A stretch of 64,000 nt of DNA from Fodinibacter sp038258215 (GTDB taxonomy: Bacteria > Actinomycetota > Actinomycetes > Actinomycetales > Dermatophilaceae). Within the stretch, counting starts at the first letter, position 1, and each line of letters opens with the position of its first letter. The stretch is from contig JBBSQC010000002.1 of assembly GCA_038258215.1 (NCBI GenBank), forward strand, positions 90,710-154,709. The letters are read 5' to 3'. Shown here piece by piece: positions 18,137-25,783 of the stretch. The notes under the pieces are model-generated. The model worked only from the letters and a program-made list of their open reading frames with translations. It had not been told where the DNA came from and did not search any database. The translations under genes were made by a program, and so were the position numbers.

Positions 18137-18451
18137 TCAGAACTCGCCCTTGGGTAGCTCGAGCTCGCTCTTGGCGAGCTCCTCGACGTTGACGTCCTTG
18201 AAGGTCACCACCCGCACCGTCTTGGCGAACCGCGCCGGTCGGTAGATGTCCCACACCCACGCGTCGTGCATGGTGACGTCGAAGAACACCTCTCCCCCGT
18301 CGCTGCGCACCTTCACGTCCACGCTGTTGCAGAGGTAGAACCGTCGCTCGGTCTCCACGACGTGGGAGAAGAGCCCCACCACGTCGCGGTACTCGCGGTA
18401 GAGCGCGAGCTCCGCCTCGCTCTCGTACTTCTCGAGGTCCTCCGAGCTCAT
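18137..18451 (-). CDS. DUF2469 domain protein
   Basis: 104 residues, matching the short actinobacterial DUF2469 family (MSSEDLEKYESEAELALYRE, FYLCNSVDVKVR, DAWVWDIYRPARF). Function is unknown. It is conserved immediately after rnhB in this phylum, and here the ATG overlaps the rnhB stop by 4 bp, so expression is coupled. No membrane segment. Confidence 0.9.
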   Translation of the reverse strand: MSSEDLEKYESEAELALYREYRDVVGLFSHVVETERRFYLCNSVDVKVRSDGGEVFFDVTMHDAWVWDIYRPARFAKTVRVVTFKDVNVEELAKSELELPKGEF

Positions 18452-19269
18452 CTCTCTCCCACTCGCGTCAGGTCGGTGTCGACGGCATCCACGATCGGCT
18501 GGTGCTGCGCGGTCGGCTGCGGTGCGCTCGGCATGTCGGTCACCGCGCCATCATCGTGCATGGTGCCGGGCAGCCGCCACGAGGTGCGGTGCCAGCGGCT
18601 GGGCCCCAGCCGGCGCAGCGCGTCGAGGTGGTCGGGTGCGGCATACCCCTTGTTCTCGACCCAGCCGTATGCCGGGTGCTCACCACCGAGCCCGACCATC
18701 AGGGCGTCACGGCACACCTTGGCCAGCACGCTGGCCGCGGCCACCGAGGAGCACCGCAGGTCGGCCTTGACCATGGTCGTGACGGGCGGGGTGGGCGGGG
18801 GGCCCTCGTCGGCGAACGCGAAGAGCCCCACGTCCTGCGGGGCGGTGAGCCAGTCGTGGTTGCCGTCGAGGATGACCAGGTCGGGGCGCACGGCACACGA
18901 CGCCAGGGCCCGGGTGCCGGCGAGCCGGAGGGCGGCAATGATCCCGATCTCGTCGATCTCGTCGGAGCTGGCGTGCCCCACGGAGTGGGCCAGCGCCCAC
19001 CGCTCGATCCGGGGCACCATCGCCTCTCGCGCGTGGGGGGCCAGCAGCTTGGAGTCGCGCACCCCCTGAGGGGCGGACCGACAGCTCTCGTCGATGAACA
19101 CCACACCCACGGAGACCGGCCCGGCCAGCGCGCCCCGGCCCACCTCGTCCATCCCCGCGAGCACCCGGTGGCCCTCGCGCTGCAGGGCACGCTCCACCCG
19201 CAGGTTGGGCGCCTTGGACCGCCGGCGGCCGTCGCGGCCGCGCGGGGCGGGACGCGCCGCTGGGCTCAC
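18448..19269 (-). CDS. rnhB: Ribonuclease HII
   Basis: 273 residues. It cleaves RNA in RNA-DNA hybrids and removes misincorporated ribonucleotides. The catalytic signature DEVGRGALAGP (Asp-Glu) is near residues 41-51, the third Asp in ILDGNHDW, and MVKADLRCSSVAAASVLAKV follows. It has an N-terminal basic extension of about 30 residues. Start and stop overlap lepB upstream and DUF2469 downstream by 4 bp each, a tightly coupled operon. Confidence 0.95.
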   Translation of the reverse strand: MSPAARPAPRGRDGRRRSKAPNLRVERALQREGHRVLAGMDEVGRGALAGPVSVGVVFIDESCRSAPQGVRDSKLLAPHAREAMVPRIERWALAHSVGHASSDEIDEIGIIAALRLAGTRALASCAVRPDLVILDGNHDWLTAPQDVGLFAFADEGPPPTPPVTTMVKADLRCSSVAAASVLAKVCRDALMVGLGGEHPAYGWVENKGYAAPDHLDALRRLGPSRWHRTSWRLPGTMHDDGAVTDMPSAPQPTAQHQPIVDAVDTDLTRVGER

Positions 19270-20054
19270 GGCGACGCGGTGGGCGCCGGCACGCCGGAGA
19301 AGGTCTCGGGGTGGTCGGAGAGCCAGTGGAAACGGTTCAGGGGCCAGACGATCGAGATGGCGCGGCCGGTGATGTCGGCCACCGGCACCGAGCCCTCCGA
19401 CCCGTCGTCGGAGGGGTCGTCGTGGAAGCGGGAGTCCTCGGAGTCGGAGCGGTGGTCCCCCATGACCCAGATGTGACCGGCGGGCACGGTGATGTCGAAG
19501 GGCACCGAGCTCGGGACGTCTCCGGGTTTCGTGTACGGCTCGTCGATCTCGACCCCGTTGACGCTCAGGAGCCCCGTGGTGCCGCAGCAGACGACGTGGT
19601 CCCCCGGCAGTCCGATGACCCGCTTGATGAGGTGGTCCTCGGACTCGGCCGGGAGGAGCCCGACGAAGACGAGCCCGTCGTGGACGGCGCCCCCGACGCC
19701 GGAGCGTTCCACCAGCGGGGTCTCGGGCAGCCAGCCGCCCGGGTCCTCGAAGACGACGACGTCGCCGTGGGCGAGGTCGAACGGGCCCGGGGTCAGCTTG
19801 GACACGATGACCCGGTCCCCGACCAGCAGCGTGTCCTCCATCGAGCCGGAGGGGATGAAGAAGGCCTGCACCAACCAGGTCTTGACGACGAAGGAGAGCA
19901 CGAGGGCCATCGCGAGGATGACGAAGAGCTCCCGGGCGCCGGCCAGGAAGGCGGCGAACGTCCCGCGCGAGCCGTCCTCGTCCGCGGGCCCGGGCGCGGT
20001 GGTGTCCTCGTCGTCGCTGTCGTGGGCGACGTGGTCGGTGCCCACCCGGCTCAC
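19266..20054 (-). CDS. lepB: Signal peptidase I
   Basis: 262 residues, S26 family. One transmembrane helix (LFVILAMALVLSFVVKTWLV) precedes the catalytic FFIPSGSMEDTL (Ser nucleophile), and the general-base Lys is in LIKRVIGLPGD. WVMGDHRSDSEDSR is box E. It cleaves signal peptides from Sec and Tat substrates at the outer face of the membrane. The GTG at 20054 overlaps the stop of the upstream S26-like gene (GTGA), making this the natural start; a longer frame reaches 20096. Confidence 0.93.
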   Translation of the reverse strand: MSRVGTDHVAHDSDDEDTTAPGPADEDGSRGTFAAFLAGARELFVILAMALVLSFVVKTWLVQAFFIPSGSMEDTLLVGDRVIVSKLTPGPFDLAHGDVVVFEDPGGWLPETPLVERSGVGGAVHDGLVFVGLLPAESEDHLIKRVIGLPGDHVVCCGTTGLLSVNGVEIDEPYTKPGDVPSSVPFDITVPAGHIWVMGDHRSDSEDSRFHDDPSDDGSEGSVPVADITGRAISIVWPLNRFHWLSDHPETFSGVPAPTASP

Positions 20055-20581
20055 CGTGCGTCCCGGTCGAGGGTGCCGAACCGGTCGAGGGGCCACACCC
20101 GCAGCACGGCGGTGCCGACGACGTCGCCGCGGGGCACGGTGGCCGGCTGGGGCGCCTCGAGCGTCACCTGCCGCGGGTCGGCCGATCCGACGACGGCGAG
20201 CCGATGCTGCATCCCGATGTCGATGCCGAACACGCCGGACACCGAGGACAGGAGGCGCCCGATCAGGCCGTCGTCCATGGGGGTCGCGCGGTCCGCCGCG
20301 GCGCTGTCCGTGGTGTCGACCACGACGAGGTCACCGGGGCCGGGGTCGGGCGAGGCCTTCCACACGAGGACACGGTCTCCTGGTTCGACGAGGGGGGCGA
20401 GGTCGTCGCGGCTGACGACGACGCTCTGAAGGGCGAGGGCCTGCACGAGGGCGGTGAGGATGACGGTGGCCGCCACCAGCATCGCGGGCCGGGGACGGCG
20501 CGACCCGGCACCCACCACGGGGGTGGGAGCCGGGTCGACGGCGGTCGGCGCGCTCACCCGAGGAGCGTAGTCGCCCGACAT
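20051..20581 (-). CDS. S26-family protein lacking catalytic Ser and Lys
   Basis: 176 residues with a membrane helix (PAMLVAATVILTALVQALAL) then LAPLVEPGDRVLVWK, which aligns with the signal peptidase GDRV region. The catalytic Ser position is replaced by Asp (SRDDLAP instead of PSGSM). The Lys of KRVIG is replaced (HRLAVVG). It is therefore unlikely to be a protease. It lies directly upstream of and overlaps lepB, so it could be an accessory or regulatory partner of LepB. This is inference. A second family copy that does have the catalytic pair is at 41388. Confidence 0.75.
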   Translation of the reverse strand: MSGDYAPRVSAPTAVDPAPTPVVGAGSRRPRPAMLVAATVILTALVQALALQSVVVSRDDLAPLVEPGDRVLVWKASPDPGPGDLVVVDTTDSAAADRATPMDDGLIGRLLSSVSGVFGIDIGMQHRLAVVGSADPRQVTLEAPQPATVPRGDVVGTAVLRVWPLDRFGTLDRDAR

Positions 20582-20607
20582 GTCAGCAGGGCGCCAGGTG
20601 CCGGTGA

Positions 20608-20967
20608 CTAGCGGGCCACCGGGGTGTCGCGCTTCTCCTTGATCTTCGCCGCCTTGCCGCGAAGGTCACGCAGGTAGTACAGCTTCGCGCGGCGCACGTC
20701 ACCACGGGTCACGAGCTCGATGTGGTCGATGATCGGCGTGTGGAGCGGGAAGGTGCGCTCGACACCCACCCCGAAGGAGACCTTGCGCACGGTGAAGGTC
20801 TCGCCGATGCCACCACCGTGGCGGCGGATGACGACACCCTTGAAGACCTGGACGCGGGCGCGCGTGCCCTCGATGACCTTGACGTGGACGTTGACCGTGT
20901 CACCGGCGCGGAACGCCGGGACGTCGGATCGCAACGACGCCTGGTCGATCTCGTCGAAACGCTGCAT
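20608..20967 (-). CDS. rplS: 50S ribosomal protein L19
   Basis: 119 residues of the expected length. PAFRAGDTVNVHVKV (about 17-31) and the middle VQVFKGVVIRRHGGG are characteristic; the C-terminus is AKLYYLRDLRGKAAKIKEK. It sits at the interface of 30S and 50S subunits. The ATG at 20967 (MQRFDEIDQASLRSD) is preferred over one 10 codons upstream. The S26-like gene follows 26 bp later. Confidence 0.97.
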   Translation of the reverse strand: MQRFDEIDQASLRSDVPAFRAGDTVNVHVKVIEGTRARVQVFKGVVIRRHGGGIGETFTVRKVSFGVGVERTFPLHTPIIDHIELVTRGDVRRAKLYYLRDLRGKAAKIKEKRDTPVAR

Positions 20968-21267
20968 GACGGATGTCGCTTTCTCGGGGCCTGCCACAGG
21001 TCAGCCGCGGGTGTCGGTGGTGCTTCGTCGTGTGGTGCGCTCCACCGGGCCGCATGCTGGTCGGACCGGGGTCCGGGCACTCCCCCTGTGGCGGGGGCCG
21101 TTCGTCGGCGGGGCGCAGCGACCCAGTCTGCCAGAGGGGACCGGACACGGCGAAATCCTCACGCCCACCGGCCCCGGTCCGAGCAATGCGGTCTGGTGCA
21201 AGCGCGCGGCTCCGCGGCCGGGTCAGGTCGACAGAGCGGGTGCGCGGGGAGGGCGACGGCATACGGT
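20968..21267. other. Divergent intergenic region rplS / FetB-like
   Basis: 300 bp with no gene. On the minus side it contains the rplS leader. A short palindromic stretch GGACCGGGGTCC is at about 21063-21074. The + side ends in GGGGAGGGCG, a ribosome site for the permease. At 21257-21273 a perfect palindrome CGGCATAC-G-GTATGCCG spans the start codon (see separate entry). No RNA gene recognised. Confidence 0.45.
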
Positions 21268-21273
21268 ATGCCG
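21257..21273. promoter_or_regulatory. Palindrome over the permease start codon
   Basis: CGGCATAC, a central G, then GTATGCCG. The ATG of the FetB-like gene (21268-21270) lies inside the right arm, four bases after the GGGGAGGGCG ribosome site. A hairpin here could hide the start codon in mRNA, or a dimeric protein could bind the DNA. The arms are the globally over-represented GGCATAC word. Confidence 0.4.
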
Positions 21274-22032
21274 GTGACGATCGACCCGGGCTGGCCTGTC
21301 GCCGTGGCGATCGTCCTCTTGCTGACCCTCACGATCACGATGTACGTCCTCGGGGATCTGCCCCACCCGCGCTCGACCGTGGTCGCGGCGGCCAGGGCGA
21401 TGGTGCAGCTGAGCATCGCGGCGCTCGTGATCGCCAGCGTGGTCAGCTCGCTCGCGCTGTCGGTCCTCTTGCTCTGCGGGATGTTCGTCGTCGCCGTGGT
21501 CACCACGGTGCGGCGCGTGGAGGCCAGGGCGGCGTGGCCGTGGGCGTGCGTCGCGATGCTCGCCGGCCTGCTGCCCGTCGTCACGATCATCCTGGTGACG
21601 CGCACCGTGCCGCCCACCGGGATCGCCCTCGTCCCGGTCGTCGGCATCCTCGCGGGGAACACGATGAACGGCCACACCCTCGCCTGTCGGAGGTCGTTCG
21701 CGGCGCTGCGCGAGGAGCAGGGGCAGTACGAGGCGGCCCTGTCGATCGGGCTCACCCGCTCGCAGGCCGTGGGCGAGGTGATCCACCGCCGGGTGCCCGA
21801 GGCGCTCATCCCCGGCCTGGACCAGGTGCGCACAGCCGGCGTCGTGACGCTGCCCGGGGCGTTCATCGGCGTGCTGCTCGGTGGTGGCACACCCGCCCAG
21901 GCCGCCGCCGCGCAGGTGCTCGTGCTCATGGGGATCATGGCGGCGCAGACCACGACGGCCGTGGTCGCGGAGCGTCTCATCGGGAAGGGGCTCCTGCTGC
22001 CCGACGACCTCAAGGCCACCCTCCGCCCCTGA
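21268..22032 (+). CDS. ABC-type permease of the FetB/YbbM (UPF0014) family
   Basis: 254 residues with about seven predicted membrane helices. The family motifs are present: RAMVQLSIAAL near 43, GNTMNG near 129 and the EEQGQYEAAL... and VTLPGAFIGVLLGG segments. FetB in E. coli pairs with the ATPase FetA for iron export; plant homologues form ALS3/STAR2 complexes. No cognate ATPase gene is next to it here, so the partner must be elsewhere. It starts at the ATG 21268. Confidence 0.85.
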   Translation: MPVTIDPGWPVAVAIVLLLTLTITMYVLGDLPHPRSTVVAAARAMVQLSIAALVIASVVSSLALSVLLLCGMFVVAVVTTVRRVEARAAWPWACVAMLAGLLPVVTIILVTRTVPPTGIALVPVVGILAGNTMNGHTLACRRSFAALREEQGQYEAALSIGLTRSQAVGEVIHRRVPEALIPGLDQVRTAGVVTLPGAFIGVLLGGGTPAQAAAAQVLVLMGIMAAQTTTAVVAERLIGKGLLLPDDLKATLRP

Positions 22033-22375
22033 CGTGCGCCCCTCCCCCACCCCCCATCCCTAACCTCTGCTAGCAGAAGTTAGGTCACCAACCATAGGCA
22101 GGAACCTGTGGTTCGCGCGCGAACGTCTGCTGAGCGACTGCGCCCACCACTCCCGGATGCCGTGGCACCGGCACCACCCGCGCGGACGGCATCCGCTCAC
22201 CATCCTGACTCAGCAGAGGTTGCTTCCGGGTCCACAGGTTGCACCCTGTGGCTGGCGTCCTAACCTCTGCTAGCAGAGGTTAGGTGGGACTACCTGGGGC
22301 GGAGGGCGGGGGCGACGAGGTCGGGATGGGTGGGTCGGGATGGGTGGGTCGGGCTTGGCGGGCGGGCGGACGGGC
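22033..22375. other. Palindrome-rich convergent intergenic region
   Basis: 343 bp between the FetB-like stop and the convergent trmD stop. No coding capacity is credible. It contains two copies of a 26-bp palindrome (22059 and 22259) and, between them, ACCATAGG...CCTGTGGT (about 22090-22111), GTTCGCGCGCGAAC (about 22112-22125) and CACAGG-TTGCAC-CCTGTG (22233-22250), plus a half copy AGCAGAGGTT at about 22212. The unit is described as a separate repeat. Confidence 0.6.
22059..22284. repeat. 226-bp unit bounded by two 26-bp palindromes
   Basis: The right copy (22259-22284) is the perfect palindrome CCTAACCTCTGCT/AGCAGAGGTTAGG with a central CTAG. The left copy (22059-22084) is identical except for one base in the right arm. 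The copies start exactly 200 bp apart. Several hairpins and a further half-site lie between them. No transposase is present. It could be a small non-autonomous element, a structured RNA or an array of regulator sites. Confidence 0.65.
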
Positions 22376-23611
22376 TCAGGAGCCTCGGCGCTTGGTGAGG
22401 TCGACGGCACCGGGGTAGGTGGGCTCTCCCGGCGCGAGCCGGTACCCCGCACGGCGGTAGAACCGCTGGTTGTCCTGCGCGAGCACGCCGGTCGTCAGCC
22501 AGAAGCGGGTCACCGACGCGGGGGCCGCGGCCTCCACGAGCGCGAGCAGCTCGCGCCCCAGCCCGCGCCCCTGCAAGTCAGGCGCCACCATGAGCCGGCC
22601 GACCTCCCAGACCGCCTCGTCGCCGGGCCGCACCCGCCCGCGCACGGACCCCAGCAGACGACCGGGGATGCCGTCCACCGACCTGGTGCGCACGGCATAC
22701 GTGGTCCAGTCCGCCACCCCCGCGACGACGTCCTCGAGCGTCTCGGCCAGCGGCGGAACCACCCACCTCTCCTGAGCCCGAAGCCCCTCCTCGACCCAGC
22801 ACGCCCGTTGGAGGACGAGCAGCTCCGGGGCGTCGGCGGGCACCGCGAGCCGCACGTCGAGGTCAGCCAGGGACCCGGTCGTCGCCGAGACCGGGAGGAG
22901 GTCGGGGCGGCGGGCGGCCGTGCGGGCGAGCCGCTCCTGGTGGCGCCAGGCGGCGATCGCCCCGTGGTCGCCGGACAGCAGCACGGGAGGCACGCCGCGC
23001 ACGGTGCCGTGGTCGTCCCAGGACGACGGGCGGGTGTAGAGGCAATACTCCAGCAGCCCGTCCTCGTGCGACTCCTCGACGAGGGACTCGGAGTTGCCGA
23101 CCACCCCGGGCAGCAGCCGCCCGACCGCCTCCACCATGGCGAGCACGGCAACCTCCCCGCCGTTGAGCACGTAGTCGCCGAGCGAGACCACCGTCACCGG
23201 CATCCGCTCCACCGCGTGGTCGTACACGCGCTCGTCGATCCCCTCGTAGCGGCCACACGCGAAGGCCAGCCACGGCTCCTCCGCGAGCTGCCGGGCCAGC
23301 GCCTGCGTGAACGGCACGCCGCCGGGCCCGGGCACGACGAGGTGCGGCACAGGGGCACCGCCCGGCCCCGGCCCGTCGGCCACCACCGCGTCGAGCGCAG
23401 CCGCCCACGGCTCGGGCTTCATCACCATGCCCGCGCCACCGCCGAACGGGCTGTCGTCGACGGTGCGGTGCCGGTCGTGGGTGAAGTCGCGCAGGTCGTG
23501 CACCCGCACGTCGAGGATGCCGTCGCGCCGCGCCTTGCCGATGAGCGAGAGGTCGAGGGGCGCGAGGTAGTCGGGGAAGATCGTGACGACGTCCAGGCGC
23601 ACGGGGCTCAC
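22376..23611 (-). CDS. trmD: tRNA (guanine-37-N1)-methyltransferase TrmD fused to a GNAT acetyltransferase domain
   Basis: 411 residues; TrmD alone is about 240-270. The TrmD part (1 to about 245) has FGGGAGMVMKPEP, CGRYEGIDERVYDHAVE, the SAM-binding trefoil-knot SLGDYVLNGGEVAVLAMVEA and LLSGDHGAI. It methylates N1 of G37 in tRNAs reading CNN and GGN codons. From about 250 a GNAT fold follows (VRLAVPADAPELLVL, with the acetyl-CoA loop QGRGLGREL near 341). The acetyl acceptor is unknown. The GTG start overlaps the rimM stop (GTGA), so the upstream open frame to 24385 is not used. Confidence 0.9.
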   Translation of the reverse strand: MSPVRLDVVTIFPDYLAPLDLSLIGKARRDGILDVRVHDLRDFTHDRHRTVDDSPFGGGAGMVMKPEPWAAALDAVVADGPGPGGAPVPHLVVPGPGGVPFTQALARQLAEEPWLAFACGRYEGIDERVYDHAVERMPVTVVSLGDYVLNGGEVAVLAMVEAVGRLLPGVVGNSESLVEESHEDGLLEYCLYTRPSSWDDHGTVRGVPPVLLSGDHGAIAAWRHQERLARTAARRPDLLPVSATTGSLADLDVRLAVPADAPELLVLQRACWVEEGLRAQERWVVPPLAETLEDVVAGVADWTTYAVRTRSVDGIPGRLLGSVRGRVRPGDEAVWEVGRLMVAPDLQGRGLGRELLALVEAAAPASVTRFWLTTGVLAQDNQRFYRRAGYRLAPGEPTYPGAVDLTKRRGS

Positions 23612-24147
23612 TCCGCCAGGTCGAGCAGGCCCGCGGGCAGGTCGAGCACGACGGTGCCACCCTCGACGTCGACCTCCGGCACGAGCGCCTCGACGAACGG
23701 CACCCGGGCCAGGCGCCCGTCCGGAAGGCGCACCCCGAGCCGGTCCTGGACGGCGCCGACCTCGAGGGAGGCGACCTCGCCCAGCACCTCTCCGGACGGC
23801 GAGACCGCCCGCAGGCCGACGAGCTCGGCCTCGCCGAAGACGTCGTCCTCCGCCGGGCCATCGTCCGCCAGCTCGTCGGCGTCCACGACCAGGCGGGTGC
23901 CCCGCAGGCTCTCGGCTCCCGTGCGGTCGGGGATCTCCTCGAAGCCCACGAGCCAGACGCCGTTGTGCACGCGGGTGGAGCGGATGGTCAGCGCCCTGGG
24001 CACCCCGGTGCCGGTCGTGGCCTCCGTGTCGATCACCGTGCCGACGCCCAGCCGGCGCTCCGGCTCGTCGGTGTGCAGCTGCACGGTCACTTCGCCGTTC
24101 AGGCCGTGCGGCTTGCCGATCCGGGCGATGACGGTGGGGTCGGTCAC
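23608..24147 (-). CDS. rimM: Ribosome maturation factor RimM
   Basis: 179 residues, with an N-terminal RimM domain (VIARIGKPHGLNGEVTV) and a C-terminal PRC barrel (VGAVQDRLGVRLPDG, VPFVEALVPEVD). It assists 30S head maturation by binding S19. I place the start at the GTG 24147 because AGGATGGA lies 3-10 bases upstream; an ATG three codons earlier (24156) is an alternative. It overlaps trmD by 4 bp and follows khpA by 83 bp. Confidence 0.93.
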   Translation of the reverse strand: MTDPTVIARIGKPHGLNGEVTVQLHTDEPERRLGVGTVIDTEATTGTGVPRALTIRSTRVHNGVWLVGFEEIPDRTGAESLRGTRLVVDADELADDGPAEDDVFGEAELVGLRAVSPSGEVLGEVASLEVGAVQDRLGVRLPDGRLARVPFVEALVPEVDVEGGTVVLDLPAGLLDLAE

Positions 24148-24230
24148 GGGGTCCATCCTGTCGGGAAAGACGACGGCGGGGTATGCCGGGGAGTCTCCTC
24201 CCGGCATCCCCCGCCGATCGTGTGGTCGGG

Positions 24231-24473
24231 TCAGCGGACCCGGTCGGTGTCGACGATGTCGATGCGGATCTGGCGCCCACCTGCGAGCGCACCCATGACG
24301 GTGCGCAGGGCGCTCGCGGTGCGACCGGAGCGGCCGATGACCCGGCCGAGGTCCTCGGGGTGCACGCGCACCTCGAGGATCTCACCGCGGCGCTGGTCCT
24401 TCAGGCGCACCTGGACCTCGTCCTTGTGGTCGACGATGCCGGTCACGAGGTGCTCGAGGGCCTCCTCGAGCAC
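24231..24473 (-). CDS. khpA: KH-domain RNA-binding protein KhpA
   Basis: 80 residues, a single KH domain with the GxxG loop GRSG in RVIGRSGRTASALR. KhpA-type proteins bind RNA broadly, often with KhpB, and are encoded between rpsP and rimM in actinobacteria. The start is a GTG two bases after the rpsP stop region, so translation is probably coupled. No other domain is present. Confidence 0.92.
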   Translation of the reverse strand: MLEEALEHLVTGIVDHKDEVQVRLKDQRRGEILEVRVHPEDLGRVIGRSGRTASALRTVMGALAGGRQIRIDIVDTDRVR

Positions 24474-24475
24474 GG

Positions 24476-25042
24476 TCAGGCCTTCTCGGCCGTGGCGTCG
24501 GCGTCGACGTCGACGCTCTCGGCGGCAGCCTCGCCACCGTCGGTGTCGGCCGCCGGGGCAACCTCGGCCGGCGCCGCAGCCTCGTCCTCGGCCGGGGCTG
24601 GGGTCTCGGCCGGCGCCTCGGCGACAACCTCGTCGGCCTTCTTGGCGGGACGCTTGCGCGGCGTGGTGGCGCCGGTGCCGTCGTCGGAGGAGGAGGACCG
24701 GCCGGCGGCAGCGAGGGCGGCCTCGTACAGGTCCTTCTTGGAGGTCTTGGCCTCCTTGAACCTCAGGGTGCCCTCGGCGCCCGGCTCGCCCTTGTACTGC
24801 TGCCAGTCACCGGTGATCTTCAACAGCGCGGCAACCGCCTCGGTGGGCTGGGCGCCTTGGGAGAGCCAGTACTGCGCGCGCTCGCCGTCGATCTGGATGA
24901 CGGAGGGCTCCTCGGTGGGGTGGTACTTGCCGATCTCCTCGATGGCCCGGCCATCGCGCTTGGCGCGCGAGTCCATGACGACGACGCGGTAGAACGGTGC
25001 ATGGATCTTGCCCATGCGCTTCAGACGGATCTTGACGGCCAC
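24476..25042 (-). CDS. rpsP: 30S ribosomal protein S16 with acidic C-terminal extension
   Basis: 188 residues against about 80-90 for E. coli S16. The S16 core (MAVKIRLKRMGKIHAPFYR, YHPTEEPSVIQIDGERAQYW) takes about 1-80. After a basic linker (TTPRKRPAKKADEVV) the rest is Ala/Glu/Pro-rich, ending with VDVDADATAEKA. Such tails are common in high-GC actinobacteria; they are probably disordered. It begins at the ATG at 25042 and leads the rpsP-khpA-rimM-trmD operon. Confidence 0.96.
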   Translation of the reverse strand: MAVKIRLKRMGKIHAPFYRVVVMDSRAKRDGRAIEEIGKYHPTEEPSVIQIDGERAQYWLSQGAQPTEAVAALLKITGDWQQYKGEPGAEGTLRFKEAKTSKKDLYEAALAAAGRSSSSDDGTGATTPRKRPAKKADEVVAEAPAETPAPAEDEAAAPAEVAPAADTDGGEAAAESVDVDADATAEKA

Positions 25043-25220
25043 TGGTGTGGTCTCCTGCTCTGTGTCGTGAGCGCGGCGAGACCGCGCACGGATCGCGCGG
25101 GGGGCCGGAGCTCGGTGTAGGCGTCCGGTCCTGCCGAGGAAACTCCGGCCGGACGGGTACAGCCGCCCATTCTGCCAGAGCGTGGACCGCGGGCCGAATC
25201 CGGAACCGGAAGCCCCGACC

Positions 25221-25685
25221 TCAGCGGCTGCTCCAGGCGTCAGGGGTGGCGGCCATGGTGGTCACCCGGCAGGGCAGCTCACCGGCCAGGACGTCGGCCA
25301 GCGAGGTCCCGTCGAGCACCTCGCGCAGGCTGGCTCGCAGGGCGACCCACACCGTGGGGAGGTGAGCGGCGACGCCCTCGTACCTCGTCTCCTGAGGACG
25401 CAGGCCGCGCACCTCGGCCAGCGGGCCGTCGACGGCGCGAAAGACGTCACCGAGGGTGATCTCGGCCGCGGGACGACCGAGGGAGTAGCCGCCGCGAGCA
25501 CCGCGAGTGCTCCGCACGAGACCGCTGACCCGCAGGTCCCCGACGATGGCTTCGAGGAACTTGCGCGGGAGGTCCTGGGCGGAGGCGAGTGCCTCCACGC
25601 TCACCGGGTCGGCACCGGTGCGCGCGGCGTCGGCCAGGGCCAGCATCGCCCGGACGGCGTAGTCGGTGCGGGCGGAGATGTGCAC
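25221..25685 (-). CDS. Rrf2-family transcriptional regulator
   Basis: 154 residues: winged helix-turn-helix (HISARTDYAVRAMLALADAA, then DLPRKFLEAIVGDLRVSGLV and the wing STRGARGGYSLGRP). Iron-sulfur members such as NsrR, IscR and RsrR use three clustered cysteines; here only one Cys (PCRVTT) is seen, so cluster binding is unlikely. The GTG at 25685 gives the usual family N-terminus. The gene is divergent from a TSUP permease and probably controls it through sites in the 98-bp gap. CymR-like sulfur control is one possibility, unproven. Confidence 0.82.
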   Translation of the reverse strand: MHISARTDYAVRAMLALADAARTGADPVSVEALASAQDLPRKFLEAIVGDLRVSGLVRSTRGARGGYSLGRPAAEITLGDVFRAVDGPLAEVRGLRPQETRYEGVAAHLPTVWVALRASLREVLDGTSLADVLAGELPCRVTTMAATPDAWSSR

Positions 25686-25731
25686 CGGGTCAGTGTCCCA
25701 TTTCTGCAAACCCGCCACGCGACTTCGGCCG

Positions 25732-25760
25732 AGATGGTAGAACTCCTACTAAGTCCATCT
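25732..25760. promoter_or_regulatory. Candidate operator between Rrf2 regulator and TSUP gene
   Basis: Arms AGATGG (25732-25737) and CCATCT (25755-25760) flank an AT-rich core GAACTCCTACTAAG, the only clearly AT-rich stretch nearby. A related ACATCT follows at about 25765. The position in the divergent promoter suits autoregulation and control of the permease by the Rrf2 protein. The arms are only 6 bp, so this is a candidate. Confidence 0.4.
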
Positions 25761-25783
25761 GAATACATCTCACAGGAGCACTC

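Noticed and set aside
23612..24385. N-terminal extension of TrmD
   Set aside because: The open frame runs into rimM and khpA antiparallel codons and has no similarity; the GTG at 23611 overlapping the rimM stop is the natural start.
25043..25220. GAGGAAACTCCGG near 25138, resembling the conserved RNase P RNA core
   Set aside because: The gap is only about 178 bp, the RNA would need about 400 nt, and the partner conserved sequences (ACAGAA near the 3' end) are absent. It is the rpsP leader/promoter region.
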